The translations under genes were made by a program, and so were the position numbers. The notes below the pieces were generated by a model. The model searched no databases and was not told where the DNA came from. It worked only from the letters and a program-made list of their open reading frames with translations. Shown here in pieces: positions 56,482-64,000 of a stretch of DNA of 64,000 nucleotides (the stretch's first letter is position 1; every line of letters begins with the position of its first letter). The DNA is from Nitrospira sp. (GTDB taxonomy: Bacteria; Nitrospirota; Nitrospiria; Nitrospirales; Nitrospiraceae), in assembly GCA_005116955.1 (NCBI GenBank), contig SWDI01000001.1, positions 38,981-102,980 of the forward strand, read 5' to 3'.

Positions 56482-56798
56482 TGGGACGACGTGAGACATG
56501 GCTTTGATCGGGCCTGTGCGGCCGCAGGACTGACGGATTTCCACGTCCATGACCTCAGGGGCATACCTTTGCATCCTGGCTCATTATGCGCGGCGTACCG
56601 CTCGCCACGGTGAGCAACCTTCTCGGGCATACCTCGCCGACCATGACCCTGCGCTATGCCCATCTGTCCCCCACACACTTGACCTCAGCGGTGCGGGTAC
56701 TCGACTCCGTTGCTAGACAGAATCTAGTGAAGCAGGAAGTTTGTGAAGAAGGCACGGGTTCGTCTCTCCTGGTAGTCCCACGAAGCCCAGAGATTTGA
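56482..56798 (+). pseudogene. Tyrosine-recombinase (phage-type integrase) C-terminal remnant, frameshifted
   Basis: Translating from 56482 gives WDDVRHGFDRACAAAGLTDF then HVHDLR; a two-base insertion in CTCAGGGGCATACC breaks the frame, after which HTFASWLIMRGVPLATVSNL, LGHTSPTMTLRYAHLSP and a helical tail continue to a stop at 56798. The catalytic HxLR, GH and Tyr boxes are all recognisable, but the N-terminal two-thirds and the first catalytic Arg are gone. It lies about 700 bp from the 3' end of tRNA-Leu(CAG), the usual relation of an island integrase to its tRNA target. Confidence 0.75.
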
Positions 56799-57327
56799 AC
56801 ACGTATCTGGAGGGAGAACCTGTGGCATTTACGCTCAATTCCCCATGGAAAGTACGGAGAAGAGCAACAACTAACACATGCCCGACTCCAACCGAAAAAG
56901 TCTCATTCTGTACTTTCAGGTCTACCTTTAAACCAGAAGATCTCTGATATGAGTCAGCAACATCGATGATCTCAATCTCGGCAGAATCATCAGCTTCAAG
57001 AGCAGCGATTGCGTACCCAACCACTTGTCCTTCCTTCAATGCTAGAGAGACAAGAAACCTCCACCCGTCTTGTTGTCGCCGCAAGCAATCAGCATAGCTA
57101 CAATGGGCATAGCGGAATTCCCTTTCTGCTGCCAATCCCAATTCAGGTAGTTGACTCGCATCAGAAACCACTTGAACTTCTAGTTCGGCGTTTCTCTGTA
57201 GTTCCGTGGCTTTTTCAGAGAAGCATCGCGGAGACCAATTCTCAGGGCTAAGTTTTTCTAATCGCCTTTCGCTTGATTCACCCTGAGGAGCAAGATCGGC
57301 AAATTCATCCAAGGTCATAGCCAGCAT
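56713..57327 (-). CDS. GNAT-like N-acetyltransferase-fold protein
   Basis: A 204-residue protein with a GNAT-like core in the C-terminal half: VVGYAIAALEADDSAEIEI, a central strand IIDVADSYQRSSG, the VGVGHVLVVALLRTFHG helix region and the closing SPSRYVFKSLGFV typical of acetyltransferases. The acetyl-CoA-binding loop (usually Q/RxxGxG/A) is weak (GVGHV), so activity is uncertain. The 3' end overlaps the integrase remnant on the opposite strand. It is part of the accessory block ending at tRNA-Leu(CAG). Confidence 0.65.
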   Translation of the reverse strand: MLAMTLDEFADLAPQGESSERRLEKLSPENWSPRCFSEKATELQRNAELEVQVVSDASQLPELGLAAEREFRYAHCSYADCLRRQQDGWRFLVSLALKEGQVVGYAIAALEADDSAEIEIIDVADSYQRSSGLKVDLKVQNETFSVGVGHVLVVALLRTFHGELSVNATGSPSRYVFKSLGFVGLPGETNPCLLHKLPASLDSV

Positions 57328-57499
57328 AACGGCTCTCTTACCCTATGTCTGTTTGCGACAACAGTTCCAAAAAGGGATCACCAACATGACAAAAACATGA
57401 CAATCGGGCCAGAATTGACCCCAGCACGAGAGGGTGAGCGGGTCCGAAACGAGGCGCTGGAAACGCTCAAACCCCTTGATGGGACAGATGAAAGTGGGG

Positions 57500-57586
57500 T
57501 GGTGCCGAAGCCGGGATTTGAACCCGGACACCCTTGCGGGCGCTAGACCCTGAATCTAGTGCGTCTGCCAGTTTCGCCACTTCGGC
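57500..57586 (-). tRNA. tRNA-Leu(CAG)
   Basis: A complete class-II tRNA with encoded CCA (57500-57502). Acceptor GCCGAAG pairs with CTTCGGC, anticodon stem CTAGA/TCTAG closes loop TTCAGGG, giving anticodon CAG; variable arm CGCCCGCAAGGGTG; T-arm CCGGG-TTCAAAT-CCCGG. The dispersed repeat copy 2 ends next to its 5' end. The integrase remnant lies off its 3' end. Confidence 0.95.
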
Positions 57587-57587
57587 A

Positions 57588-57715
57588 TACAGGCTGCTGA
57601 AAATGTCTCCCCGCGGCGTTCTCAGTCGCCCATCCCCCTCAACGCACCAACCGCGTACGCCTCGGGGTCAAAACTCTTTGCGGCCTTGCTCCGATCCATT
57701 TCTGAGCAACCCGAC
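57588..57715 (-). repeat. Dispersed ~130-bp repeat, copy 2, immediately 5' of tRNA-Leu(CAG)
   Basis: On the minus strand: GCAAGGCCGCAAAGAG, then GAGGCGTACGC-ggttg-GTGCGTTGAGGG (hairpin CGTACGC/GTGCG), ending TTTTCAGCAGCCTG one or two bases before the tRNA 5' end. The order of modules and position relative to the tRNA are the same as in copy 1. Confidence 0.75.
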
Positions 57716-57802
57716 ATCAAGAACCAGACTGATGAACTACCAGGGAGACGGATTATCCTGAATTCTCCTCATCGGCGTCAAGCAAACGTTGGCCCCACCA
57801 TT

Positions 57803-59257
57803 TCACGGTGCGGCATGGGTGACCGGCCGAGGCATGGCCCATTGCCCGGCTGTAGCAATCTCATGAGGATCGCCGCTGACGATAATGCGTTCACGTACGA
57901 GTCCGGCCGCAGCCAAGAGCGAAGGGGCGGCGATCCTCGGGGCCTCATCGACCATCAAGACATCGAAACGCACCCGGCTGAATAGGGGATCGCTCGCAAC
58001 CCGCATGGGTGTGGCCGCGACGAGGCGTCGATTCTGAATGAAGGCCTGGCGGTTTGGATGTTCTTCGGCCGCCAGTAACTCGCGGACCTTTTTGGTTCCC
58101 CCCAGTTTGGCGATCTGTTCTTGGAGTTCCTCGAACTCGGCCCGCCTCCCGCTGGGAACGGCCGCCTCCGGAGCAAGCTGCTGAATGCGGCCTTTGGCGA
58201 GATCGAGCTCTTTGTTCAGTTGATCCATCTGACCCTGATACAGCGCGCAGTATTGTTTGAGGGATGCTGCATTCTTCCCGACCGCTTGCATCGTCAGACG
58301 TTGAAACAGAGGTAGGTGCTCGAAGTCCTTGAGCGTCTTCTGGACATCGGCCATCTTCACTTGAAGGTCTCGCAATTGTGTGACGAGACGCCATTCCAGT
58401 AAGCGGACTTCGTCCAGATCTTTTTGTTTCGCTTCCTTCTGAGACAAAAACGGGGCGAGCTCTCGGAAGCGGTCATACTTGTGTTTCAAGGAGGCCTTGT
58501 TGCCTTGCGATTTGGCATAAAATTGATGCATTTGGGCTTCGAACCCCAGTGCCTGAAGATCGACGCCGCCGGCTTGCGAGACAATCGGAAGTTCATATCG
58601 AGTGATCCACGTTGTGTGATTCAGTCCACCGGCCTTCATGGTGCGCCCCACCATCCCCACCATCTCATCGCACGCTAGGTGGTCCGGGCTGATCAGGAGG
58701 ATGCGTTTGTTGGCGCGAATCAGCTCCATCGCCAGATTCCCAAGCTTTTGACGCCGGAAGGACCGGTCATCCGACCACACGGTTGTGAAGACGGATGAGG
58801 CGGAGGGGAAGGCCTCAGCCTCAATGTCCTGCAGCTGCAACAGCGACGCCAACCGCTCGGTTGGCCCAAGATGATACAGGTCTGGCTTCGCCAACATATC
58901 TTTCAGACGGGAGGCTGACGTGCTCACAAGGCCGGCCTGATCTGGAACAAGGGTCACAGAAGGGACGTCGCACCCAAGGGCATCGACCAGTTGGACGAAT
59001 AGGCTGTTCCCGCCCTGCCGTAGGACAACTCCTTCCGTCGTATCCTCCTCATCGGCAGGGACGACGGATACCGGAAGGTCGACGGACAGTTGGACACCGG
59101 CAGGCACGATAAATTCGTACAGATGGAGCCCGCCGGTTGTGTGCACCAGACGACCTTGCGACGCCACGACGGGAGCATCTTGCCCTGTTTCGGTGAGACG
59201 GATTCGCTCCGCTTCAAGGCGGGTGATCCACCATTCGATGAGTTCTGTCCCTGTCAT
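57803..59257 (-). CDS. SF1-helicase/AAA-like protein lacking the P-loop
   Basis: A 484-residue protein. It has an N-terminal beta-rich domain (about 1-110) and a DNA2/NAM7-type ATPase-like region: where GPPGTGKT is expected it reads VWSDDRSFRRQKLGNLAMEL, followed by the normal next strand RILLISPDHLACDEM. A coiled-coil insertion (about 230-390) follows, then LVAATPMRVAS, a Walker B-like VLMVDEAPRI and motif III-like IIVSGDPHEI. The protein ends there, with no second RecA domain. It is therefore not expected to hydrolyse ATP as a helicase. ATG 59257 is taken as the start; TTG 12 bases earlier is possible. Confidence 0.75.
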   Translation of the reverse strand: MTGTELIEWWITRLEAERIRLTETGQDAPVVASQGRLVHTTGGLHLYEFIVPAGVQLSVDLPVSVVPADEEDTTEGVVLRQGGNSLFVQLVDALGCDVPSVTLVPDQAGLVSTSASRLKDMLAKPDLYHLGPTERLASLLQLQDIEAEAFPSASSVFTTVWSDDRSFRRQKLGNLAMELIRANKRILLISPDHLACDEMVGMVGRTMKAGGLNHTTWITRYELPIVSQAGGVDLQALGFEAQMHQFYAKSQGNKASLKHKYDRFRELAPFLSQKEAKQKDLDEVRLLEWRLVTQLRDLQVKMADVQKTLKDFEHLPLFQRLTMQAVGKNAASLKQYCALYQGQMDQLNKELDLAKGRIQQLAPEAAVPSGRRAEFEELQEQIAKLGGTKKVRELLAAEEHPNRQAFIQNRRLVAATPMRVASDPLFSRVRFDVLMVDEAPRIAAPSLLAAAGLVRERIIVSGDPHEIATAGQWAMPRPVTHAAP

Positions 59258-59397
59258 ACCGGCTGACAACCTCTACACGTCATGGCAACGGAACGTCATG
59301 ATAAAGGCCCATTACAATGACTGTCCACCGCTGGCGCTTGATGGTTGCCCTTGTCTTCACGACCAGAACTTGTCTAGAATGAGCGCCTTCTATTAGC

Positions 59398-59526
59398 ACT
59401 TGCGGGTTGTTCAATACGACCGTCCAGCAAGGCCGCAGCGAGCGACATGCTGAGGCATGCTTCTTCGTATGTTGAAGCGTTGAGCAATAGGAAAACAAAG
59501 CTGGCAGGTTTTTTCAACATCCTGTC
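59398..59526 (+). repeat. Dispersed ~130-bp repeat, copy 3, 5' of a small protein gene
   Basis: On the plus strand: CAGCAAGGCCGCAGCGAGCG, then GAGGCATGC-ttcttc-GTATGTTGA (hairpin), ending TTTTTTCAACATCCTG just before the ribosome site of the gene at 59539. Orientation relative to the following gene is the same as in copies 1 and 2. It occupies the second half of the 281-bp gap to the helicase-like gene. Confidence 0.75.
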
Positions 59527-59538
59527 GAGGAGGAATCA

Positions 59539-59808
59539 GTGAAGGGTTTGAGATTTGAGCGGATTGCCACAGGGCGCCACTACAACGTGGTTTTCCACAT
59601 TGGTAGCACCTACGTGCCTGTGAGTGACGAGACCATTGACGAACTCAAGGAACAAAGCCTATTACCGGCCGAACGATTTCTCGACCTCCTCATTGACCGT
59701 GTCGGCTATTCATCATACCTGAAAGATCAGATCAGTAATGAACTGAAAGCGACGGGCGATCCCACGACGCAGATTACCGTCCTCCAGGGCGCGATTAGAG
59801 AACTATAG
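59539..59808 (+). CDS. Small hypothetical protein
   Basis: An 89-residue soluble protein starting with GTG at 59539 (MKGLRFERIATGRHYN), with GAGGAGGA at 59527-59534 as a strong ribosome site. It has a beta-hairpin-like start (YNVVFHIGSTYVPVSDETID) and an amphipathic helical C-terminus (LPAERFLDLLIDRVGY). No signal peptide, membrane segment or known motif. It follows repeat copy 3 directly. Function unknown. Confidence 0.7.
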   Translation: MKGLRFERIATGRHYNVVFHIGSTYVPVSDETIDELKEQSLLPAERFLDLLIDRVGYSSYLKDQISNELKATGDPTTQITVLQGAIREL

Positions 59809-60031
59809 AAATCTCTCTTCTGGAATCCTGTATTCGGGATATTAATCCTCCCGTTCTTTCTCCGCCTAACAGCCCAGCGTAAGCATCTCATCTCCGCAGA
59901 TCCCCATCCAACTCAATTATTCCACCCAAAAAGTGAGAAAGGTGTTGGTCTCTCCAATACGCGTATCGGGGAGCATCGCCCTGAGTCAAGATTCGTACTC
60001 ATCAAGCACGGAAGCACTCCACCCGACGTTA

Positions 60032-61063
60032 TCAATCCCCCACTTGTCCTTCCTGGAACAGCTGATTCATGATCTGATTTCTCTTTTCAGGATCTTGATA
60101 GTACTTCATCGCCTTGGTGTAGTTTTCCATCGCGCTCTGGCGCTTCCCTCGGATCGCATAGATTTCAGCGATGCCGTGATAGGCCCGCGCATCTTCCTCA
60201 TTGCACTTGAGCGCCCGGCTGAAGATATCCGATGCTTCTTGAAGCTGATGCTTGCCTAAGGCGAGCCAACCGAGCGCGGAATGTGCAGCACCAAAGTCCG
60301 GATTTGCCTGAAGCGCCTCTTGATAACTTTTTTGGGCCAGATCCAGGCGTCCGCGCGTTTCGTAGAGTCCACCCAGCGCAAAGTGAACTTCGGCGTCCTG
60401 TGGATTCAGTTTCAACGCCGTCTTGTACGATTGCACCGCCGGTTCCATCTTCCCCTGTTCCGCCAGAGCACAGGCGAGATTGGAGTGTGCGGCCGAATCG
60501 CTTGGGGTGAGCCTGACCACCTCCCGGTATTCTTTGATCGCCATCTCCAGCCGCCCTTGGTCTTGATAGGCGACGCCGAGATTCATCCGTGCTGGGGCAA
60601 AGTCGGGAGCCAGTCGAACCGCCTCGCGATATTCTTTGATCGCCATTTCTGGATAACTAGCCCGTTCGTGAATCTGGGCCAGAAAGTAGTGAGGATGGGC
60701 AGATTGCGGAAGCAATCGAGCGGCCTCCGTGTACGATCGCATGGATTGTTCCGATTGACCTGACTGCGCAAGGAACAAACCCTTGATCAAATGGACGTAG
60801 CCGCATTCCATCTGCCTACTGAGCAGATCGTTCACCCACTCTCCCACCATAGCGATATCCTGTGCAGCCTCGAGACAGAGGGCATGGGTTTTCCAGGCAT
60901 CAGCAAACCGTCCCTGCATGAGATAGACGACGTTGCGGGCGAACAGCGGACGGGGATCCTTCGCTCCATCCGGGTCTCGGCTCCAGGCCATCGCGTCGGC
61001 AAACACGGTGTCCCATGCTCCGGCCACGATGGCCGTTTCGCATTGTTGCTGATGGGTGTTCAT
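60032..61063 (-). CDS. Tetratricopeptide-repeat protein
   Basis: A 343-residue protein built almost wholly of TPR units from about residue 95 (for example HPHYFLAQIHERASYPEMAI, then MAIKEYREAVRLAPDFAPAR repeated nearly identically in the next unit). Seven or so repeats form a superhelical scaffold. The N-terminal 90 residues are helical with an extra Cys-containing segment (THALCLEAAQDI). No signal peptide. The ThyX-like gene lies upstream in the genome order but downstream is intergenic; the two minus-strand genes are 16 bp apart and probably co-transcribed. Confidence 0.85.
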   Translation of the reverse strand: MNTHQQQCETAIVAGAWDTVFADAMAWSRDPDGAKDPRPLFARNVVYLMQGRFADAWKTHALCLEAAQDIAMVGEWVNDLLSRQMECGYVHLIKGLFLAQSGQSEQSMRSYTEAARLLPQSAHPHYFLAQIHERASYPEMAIKEYREAVRLAPDFAPARMNLGVAYQDQGRLEMAIKEYREVVRLTPSDSAAHSNLACALAEQGKMEPAVQSYKTALKLNPQDAEVHFALGGLYETRGRLDLAQKSYQEALQANPDFGAAHSALGWLALGKHQLQEASDIFSRALKCNEEDARAYHGIAEIYAIRGKRQSAMENYTKAMKYYQDPEKRNQIMNQLFQEGQVGD

Positions 61064-61079
61064 GCGCGATGTGAAGATC

Positions 61080-62567
61080 TTATCGGGTCAGCGCGTCTTC
61101 GACATCAGGCGGTGTCGCCTGGATGCCTTCGCCGAGGAAGGGAAATTTCTTGGCCAGCTGCTGCTTCATCTGCCAGGCAACCGTTCGGTACGACCAATGG
61201 CCCTTCACACCGGACCGGAGCTTGGCAATATATTCCGCCTCGGCATAGTCCATCTTAAACAAACAGCGCACCTTGAAGCCGAACGGAATGGCATAGAGCG
61301 ACGCTTCTTGGTCCTTTTTCTTGAGCAGTTCAATGTCGTTTCGCACGGCATCCATCGCCTGCCGATATTCCTGATCCAAGCCGGCGTCGATCAACGGTCG
61401 CGGGATCTCATAGCCGTGAACGGTCGTGAAGTTCTGCTGCACCTGCTGGCACCGTCGATGGCGATGCATATCCCTCCAGGCACCGATGTCCATGAGAATA
61501 TCAAAGTTGAATGCGTAGCCACTCCGGAATTCCTTGATGAGTTCATCGTATGGCCCGCGCTGTCTCGTGGCTACTTCGATGGTCGCATGTTTCTCCTTCT
61601 CAGACCACTCTTTCACGACCTCCAATATCTTCCTATACGGGGCCTGCGACACGCGATAGAGGAGCGTCGCAACAATTTCGTCCAGCGGATGGTGCGGGTC
61701 AATCAACTCGACGGACTCGACCGTACCCCAGTTTTCAGGCTGATCGAGCCCTGCTCCGCGCAAGACTTCTTTCGCATGGCGGGCCAAATCGGAGTAGACC
61801 GATTCCTGATAGGTATTTGCCTTGGCATGCCGGGCGAGTGTCGGAGCCAATGGATCACTCAGGCCAGCGGTCTGGCCGCAGAGCTCGCCCCATAGATTCA
61901 CTGGCGGACGTTGACAGGCTTCTTTCAAATCCTCGCCGATCGCCCGCAATTCTGGCAATTGCGACGACAACAGGCGAGTTATCTGCTTTTCCAAGGTCCG
62001 AATGCTGACGACTTGTCCGACGTTGGTCTTTGCCGCAAGGGGAAGCAGATAACGGGTAACATCGAAGGCACGTGCCGCGATCGTCCGCTGATAATCGGCC
62101 GGTTTCATCGACTCCGGACGTGGGTCCCGTTCGGAGAGGTACGCGATCAAAGGATCGTGCAGTAATCGATAAATTTCGGACAGACTGCGGAGAATGCCTT
62201 CATAGACTGCCTCGGTTTCGCTCCCTCGAATCTGGCCCGGCACAAACCACCGGCTCGCGGCAAAGTTCTGATAGCGGCTCGATTTGGCCTGGCCATCCCA
62301 GAGCGGCTCGTCCTCCAGACGAATGGCGGCGAGCTCCGAGATCTCTTCAAAACAGATGACGACGTGGCCGAGATCGGCGATCGACGCATGACCGTAATCA
62401 AAATAAAACTGGTCCCAGAACTTTTCCGAGGAATGGCCATGCACCCACCGGATGCTCTGTTCGATGGAGTCCGGCGATCGGCTGTAACGTGCCAGTGCAT
62501 ATGCAGATTTCTCCGGCGGCATGGGAGCGATGGCCATGACCCGGCGCCCTGATTGATCCTGACTCAT
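61080..62567 (-). CDS. thyX: Tandem ThyX-like protein (FAD-dependent thymidylate synthase family)
   Basis: A 495-residue protein, about twice the size of standard ThyX, made of two ThyX-like halves. The N-terminal half keeps KSSRYQNF (the SxRY end of the ThyX motif) and helix FYFDYGHASIADLGHVV; the C-terminal half keeps RHR (DMHRHRRCQQVQQNF) with EVATRQRGPYDEL ahead of it. Classical ThyX has one motif RHRxxSxNExSxRY, so each half has a different part. It may methylate dUMP using methylene-THF and FADH2, but the split motif leaves activity uncertain. Confidence 0.75.
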   Translation of the reverse strand: MSQDQSGRRVMAIAPMPPEKSAYALARYSRSPDSIEQSIRWVHGHSSEKFWDQFYFDYGHASIADLGHVVICFEEISELAAIRLEDEPLWDGQAKSSRYQNFAASRWFVPGQIRGSETEAVYEGILRSLSEIYRLLHDPLIAYLSERDPRPESMKPADYQRTIAARAFDVTRYLLPLAAKTNVGQVVSIRTLEKQITRLLSSQLPELRAIGEDLKEACQRPPVNLWGELCGQTAGLSDPLAPTLARHAKANTYQESVYSDLARHAKEVLRGAGLDQPENWGTVESVELIDPHHPLDEIVATLLYRVSQAPYRKILEVVKEWSEKEKHATIEVATRQRGPYDELIKEFRSGYAFNFDILMDIGAWRDMHRHRRCQQVQQNFTTVHGYEIPRPLIDAGLDQEYRQAMDAVRNDIELLKKKDQEASLYAIPFGFKVRCLFKMDYAEAEYIAKLRSGVKGHWSYRTVAWQMKQQLAKKFPFLGEGIQATPPDVEDALTR

Positions 62568-62645
62568 AGAAGATCTTTCACGTCATATTAAACCGTTGGC
62601 CGCGCACTATACCTCTCGATGCAGGATGGCGCAAGCTCAGGTCCG

Positions 62646-62675
62646 TTGACTTGCCTCAGAAGGCGCCGCTATAGT
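62646..62675 (+). promoter_or_regulatory. Sigma-70-type promoter for hisS
   Basis: TTGACT (62646-62651) and TATAGT (62670-62675) with an 18-base spacer. AGGAGG follows at 62713-62718 and the start codon at 62731. Confidence 0.6.
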
Positions 62676-62730
62676 CCGCGAAAATCATGCTGTGTGAGGT
62701 GTCCATGAGAGCAGGAGGCGGCCGTTTTTC

Positions 62731-63993
62731 ATGATTAAAGGCATTAAAGGTGTGAAAGATCTGTTACCGGAAGAGACCCCCCGTTGGCGCCTTATCGAAG
62801 AAACTGCCAGGCGGTGGGCAGGCCGGTATGGATTTCATGAAATTCGTATTCCGATCTTTGAAGTGACGACCTTGTTTGCGCGGAGTATCGGTGCATCGAC
62901 TGACATCGTTGAGAAAGAGATGTACACCTTCCCAGATCGCGACGGCACATCTCTCACTCTTCGGCCTGAAGGGACTGCTGGGACTGTCCGAGCCTATATC
63001 GAGCATAATCGGGCCGCGATTCCCGTTCCTCAGAAGTACTTCTATTTCGGGCCCATGTTTCGTCACGAGCGTCCCCAAGCCGGCCGACTCAGGCAATTTC
63101 ATCAGTTTGGCGTCGAGTCGATTGGTATGGCGGATCCCCGAGCCGATGTCGAGGTCATTGCCCTCCTCTGGCGGATCCTGTCCGATCTTAATCTTCCCAG
63201 TCTCACCTTAGAGATTAACAACCTAGGCTATACCGCTGATCGAGATACCTACCGGCCTCACCTCGTGAGTTACCTCAAGCAACAGGAGTCCGGCCTCTGT
63301 GCAAATTGCCAACATCGCATTGACGCCAACCCACTGCGGGTTCTGGACTGCAAAGTCCCCGAATGTCGCGTAATTACAGAAACCGCACCTCGCCTAGGCG
63401 ACTCTCTTTCTGAGGCAGCTCGTTCATACTTCACACAAGTCCTCACTGGTCTCGATACCATTAAGATACCGTATTCGTTAAATCATCGGCTGGTGCGAGG
63501 CCTTGATTACTACAACCTCACTACTTTTGAGGTCACTGCAACCAATTTAGGTGCTCAGAATGCTGTAGGCGCAGGTGGACGCTATGATCAGTTGGTTGAA
63601 ACTCTCGGAGGGCCACCCACTCCTGCTGTTGGTTTTGCCATCGGCCTCGAAAGAATGTCGATGTTGTTGCCTGAGTCCACAACAGGAAGAGCACCGGAAG
63701 ATCTCGCTATATATGTTGCTGGCTTCGGTAGCTATGGTGCTGTGGCTGGTCTTACGGCACTGGAAGAACTTCGTCTTGCTGGACTCCGCGCAGTCTCCGA
63801 TTTTCGATCCACAACCTTGAAGGCTCACTTACGACAAGCTGACCGTCTTGCGTCTCGTTTCACTCTTATTATCGGGGATGATGAAGTCGTGAAAGGATCG
63901 GCTGTTCTTCGCGATATGAAGACAAAAGTACAGCATGATGTGAATCTCTCTACTTTAAGTCCTCAGATTCAGTCTCTCCTTCCCGGCTCCTAA
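62731..63993 (+). CDS. hisS: Histidine-tRNA ligase
   Basis: A 420-residue class-II synthetase that charges tRNA-His. Motif 1 region GYGFHEIRIPIFE-like (YGFHEIRIPIFEVTTLFARS), TLRPEGTAG, motif 2 FRHERPQAGRLRQFHQFGVE, the His-A motif LVRGLDYYNLTTFEV and motif 3 GGRYDQLVE/GFAIGLERM are all present, followed by the anticodon-binding domain (about 325-420). The 3' half, from about position 63200, looks more AT-rich than the 5' half and the neighbouring genes. Confidence 0.97.
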   Translation: MIKGIKGVKDLLPEETPRWRLIEETARRWAGRYGFHEIRIPIFEVTTLFARSIGASTDIVEKEMYTFPDRDGTSLTLRPEGTAGTVRAYIEHNRAAIPVPQKYFYFGPMFRHERPQAGRLRQFHQFGVESIGMADPRADVEVIALLWRILSDLNLPSLTLEINNLGYTADRDTYRPHLVSYLKQQESGLCANCQHRIDANPLRVLDCKVPECRVITETAPRLGDSLSEAARSYFTQVLTGLDTIKIPYSLNHRLVRGLDYYNLTTFEVTATNLGAQNAVGAGGRYDQLVETLGGPPTPAVGFAIGLERMSMLLPESTTGRAPEDLAIYVAGFGSYGAVAGLTALEELRLAGLRAVSDFRSTTLKAHLRQADRLASRFTLIIGDDEVVKGSAVLRDMKTKVQHDVNLSTLSPQIQSLLPGS

Positions 63994-64000
63994 AGTGCAC

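Overview
The window looks like chromosome of a Nitrospirota bacterium, most likely a Nitrospira-type organism. This is an inference from gene content and order (tig-clpP-clpX; ffs-dnaX-ybaB-recR; trmFO-xerC-hslV-hslU-argB; lone gcvP; a long tandem ThyX-like protein), moderate-to-high GC, very many PAS-type signalling proteins and lineage-restricted hypothetical proteins. No ribosomal RNA, CRISPR array, complete insertion sequence or replication origin was seen.

Layout. 1-7919 is a leftward signalling cluster: an eight-PAS plus GAF NarX-like kinase with its NarL/LuxR-type regulator, then a hybrid PAS kinase whose ATP-binding motifs are degenerate, a single-domain receiver and a membrane protein cut by the window edge. 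8150-18768 holds tRNA-Leu(GAG), a HAD phosphatase, QueE, leucyl aminopeptidase, NagZ, an amino-acid permease with a class-C26 amidohydrolase, an M24 peptidase and an unusual long TatA-like protein. 19145-29483 is the housekeeping core: two PilZ paralogues, clpX-clpP-tig on the minus strand, tRNA-Ser, SRP RNA, dnaX-ybaB-recR, a DksA-type zinc-finger protein, lipoproteins and tRNA-Val. 29819-33268 is accessory: a Phd/RelE-type toxin-antitoxin pair facing a DUF4062-nSTAND1-FGE protein. 33599-52990 returns to core genes (trmFO, xerC, hslVU, argB, M28 peptidase, gamma-carbonic anhydrase, rimO, purU, HtrA/DegP with a two-component pair, gcvP, a Tat-exported class-V aminotransferase). 53077-57500 is a second accessory block ending at tRNA-Leu(CAG): vapBC, a TIR-FGE protein, a Sel1 protein, DUF1653, a decayed integrase and a GNAT-like protein. 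57803-63993 has a helicase-like protein without a P-loop, a small conserved protein, a TPR protein, the ThyX-like protein and hisS.

The most interesting signal is the pair of putative immune-type effectors (30590-33268 and 53669-54943). Both end in an FGE/C-type-lectin-fold domain. In the TIR protein twelve codons at the expected ligand-contact positions are all NNC or NNT on a constant framework, the signature left when a diversity-generating retroelement (DGR) rewrites AAC/AAT codons. The two genes also share about 30 bases of non-coding sequence beyond their stop codons, as expected for a retrohoming site. No reverse transcriptase or template repeat lies in the window, so the DGR would have to act from elsewhere. 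The TIR gene has a one-base insertion at the end of this variable segment.

A second signal is a dispersed repeat of about 130 bp, with a compensated hairpin. It occurs three times, each time ending just upstream of a gene in the same direction (two tRNA-Leu genes and one small protein gene), so it may carry promoters.
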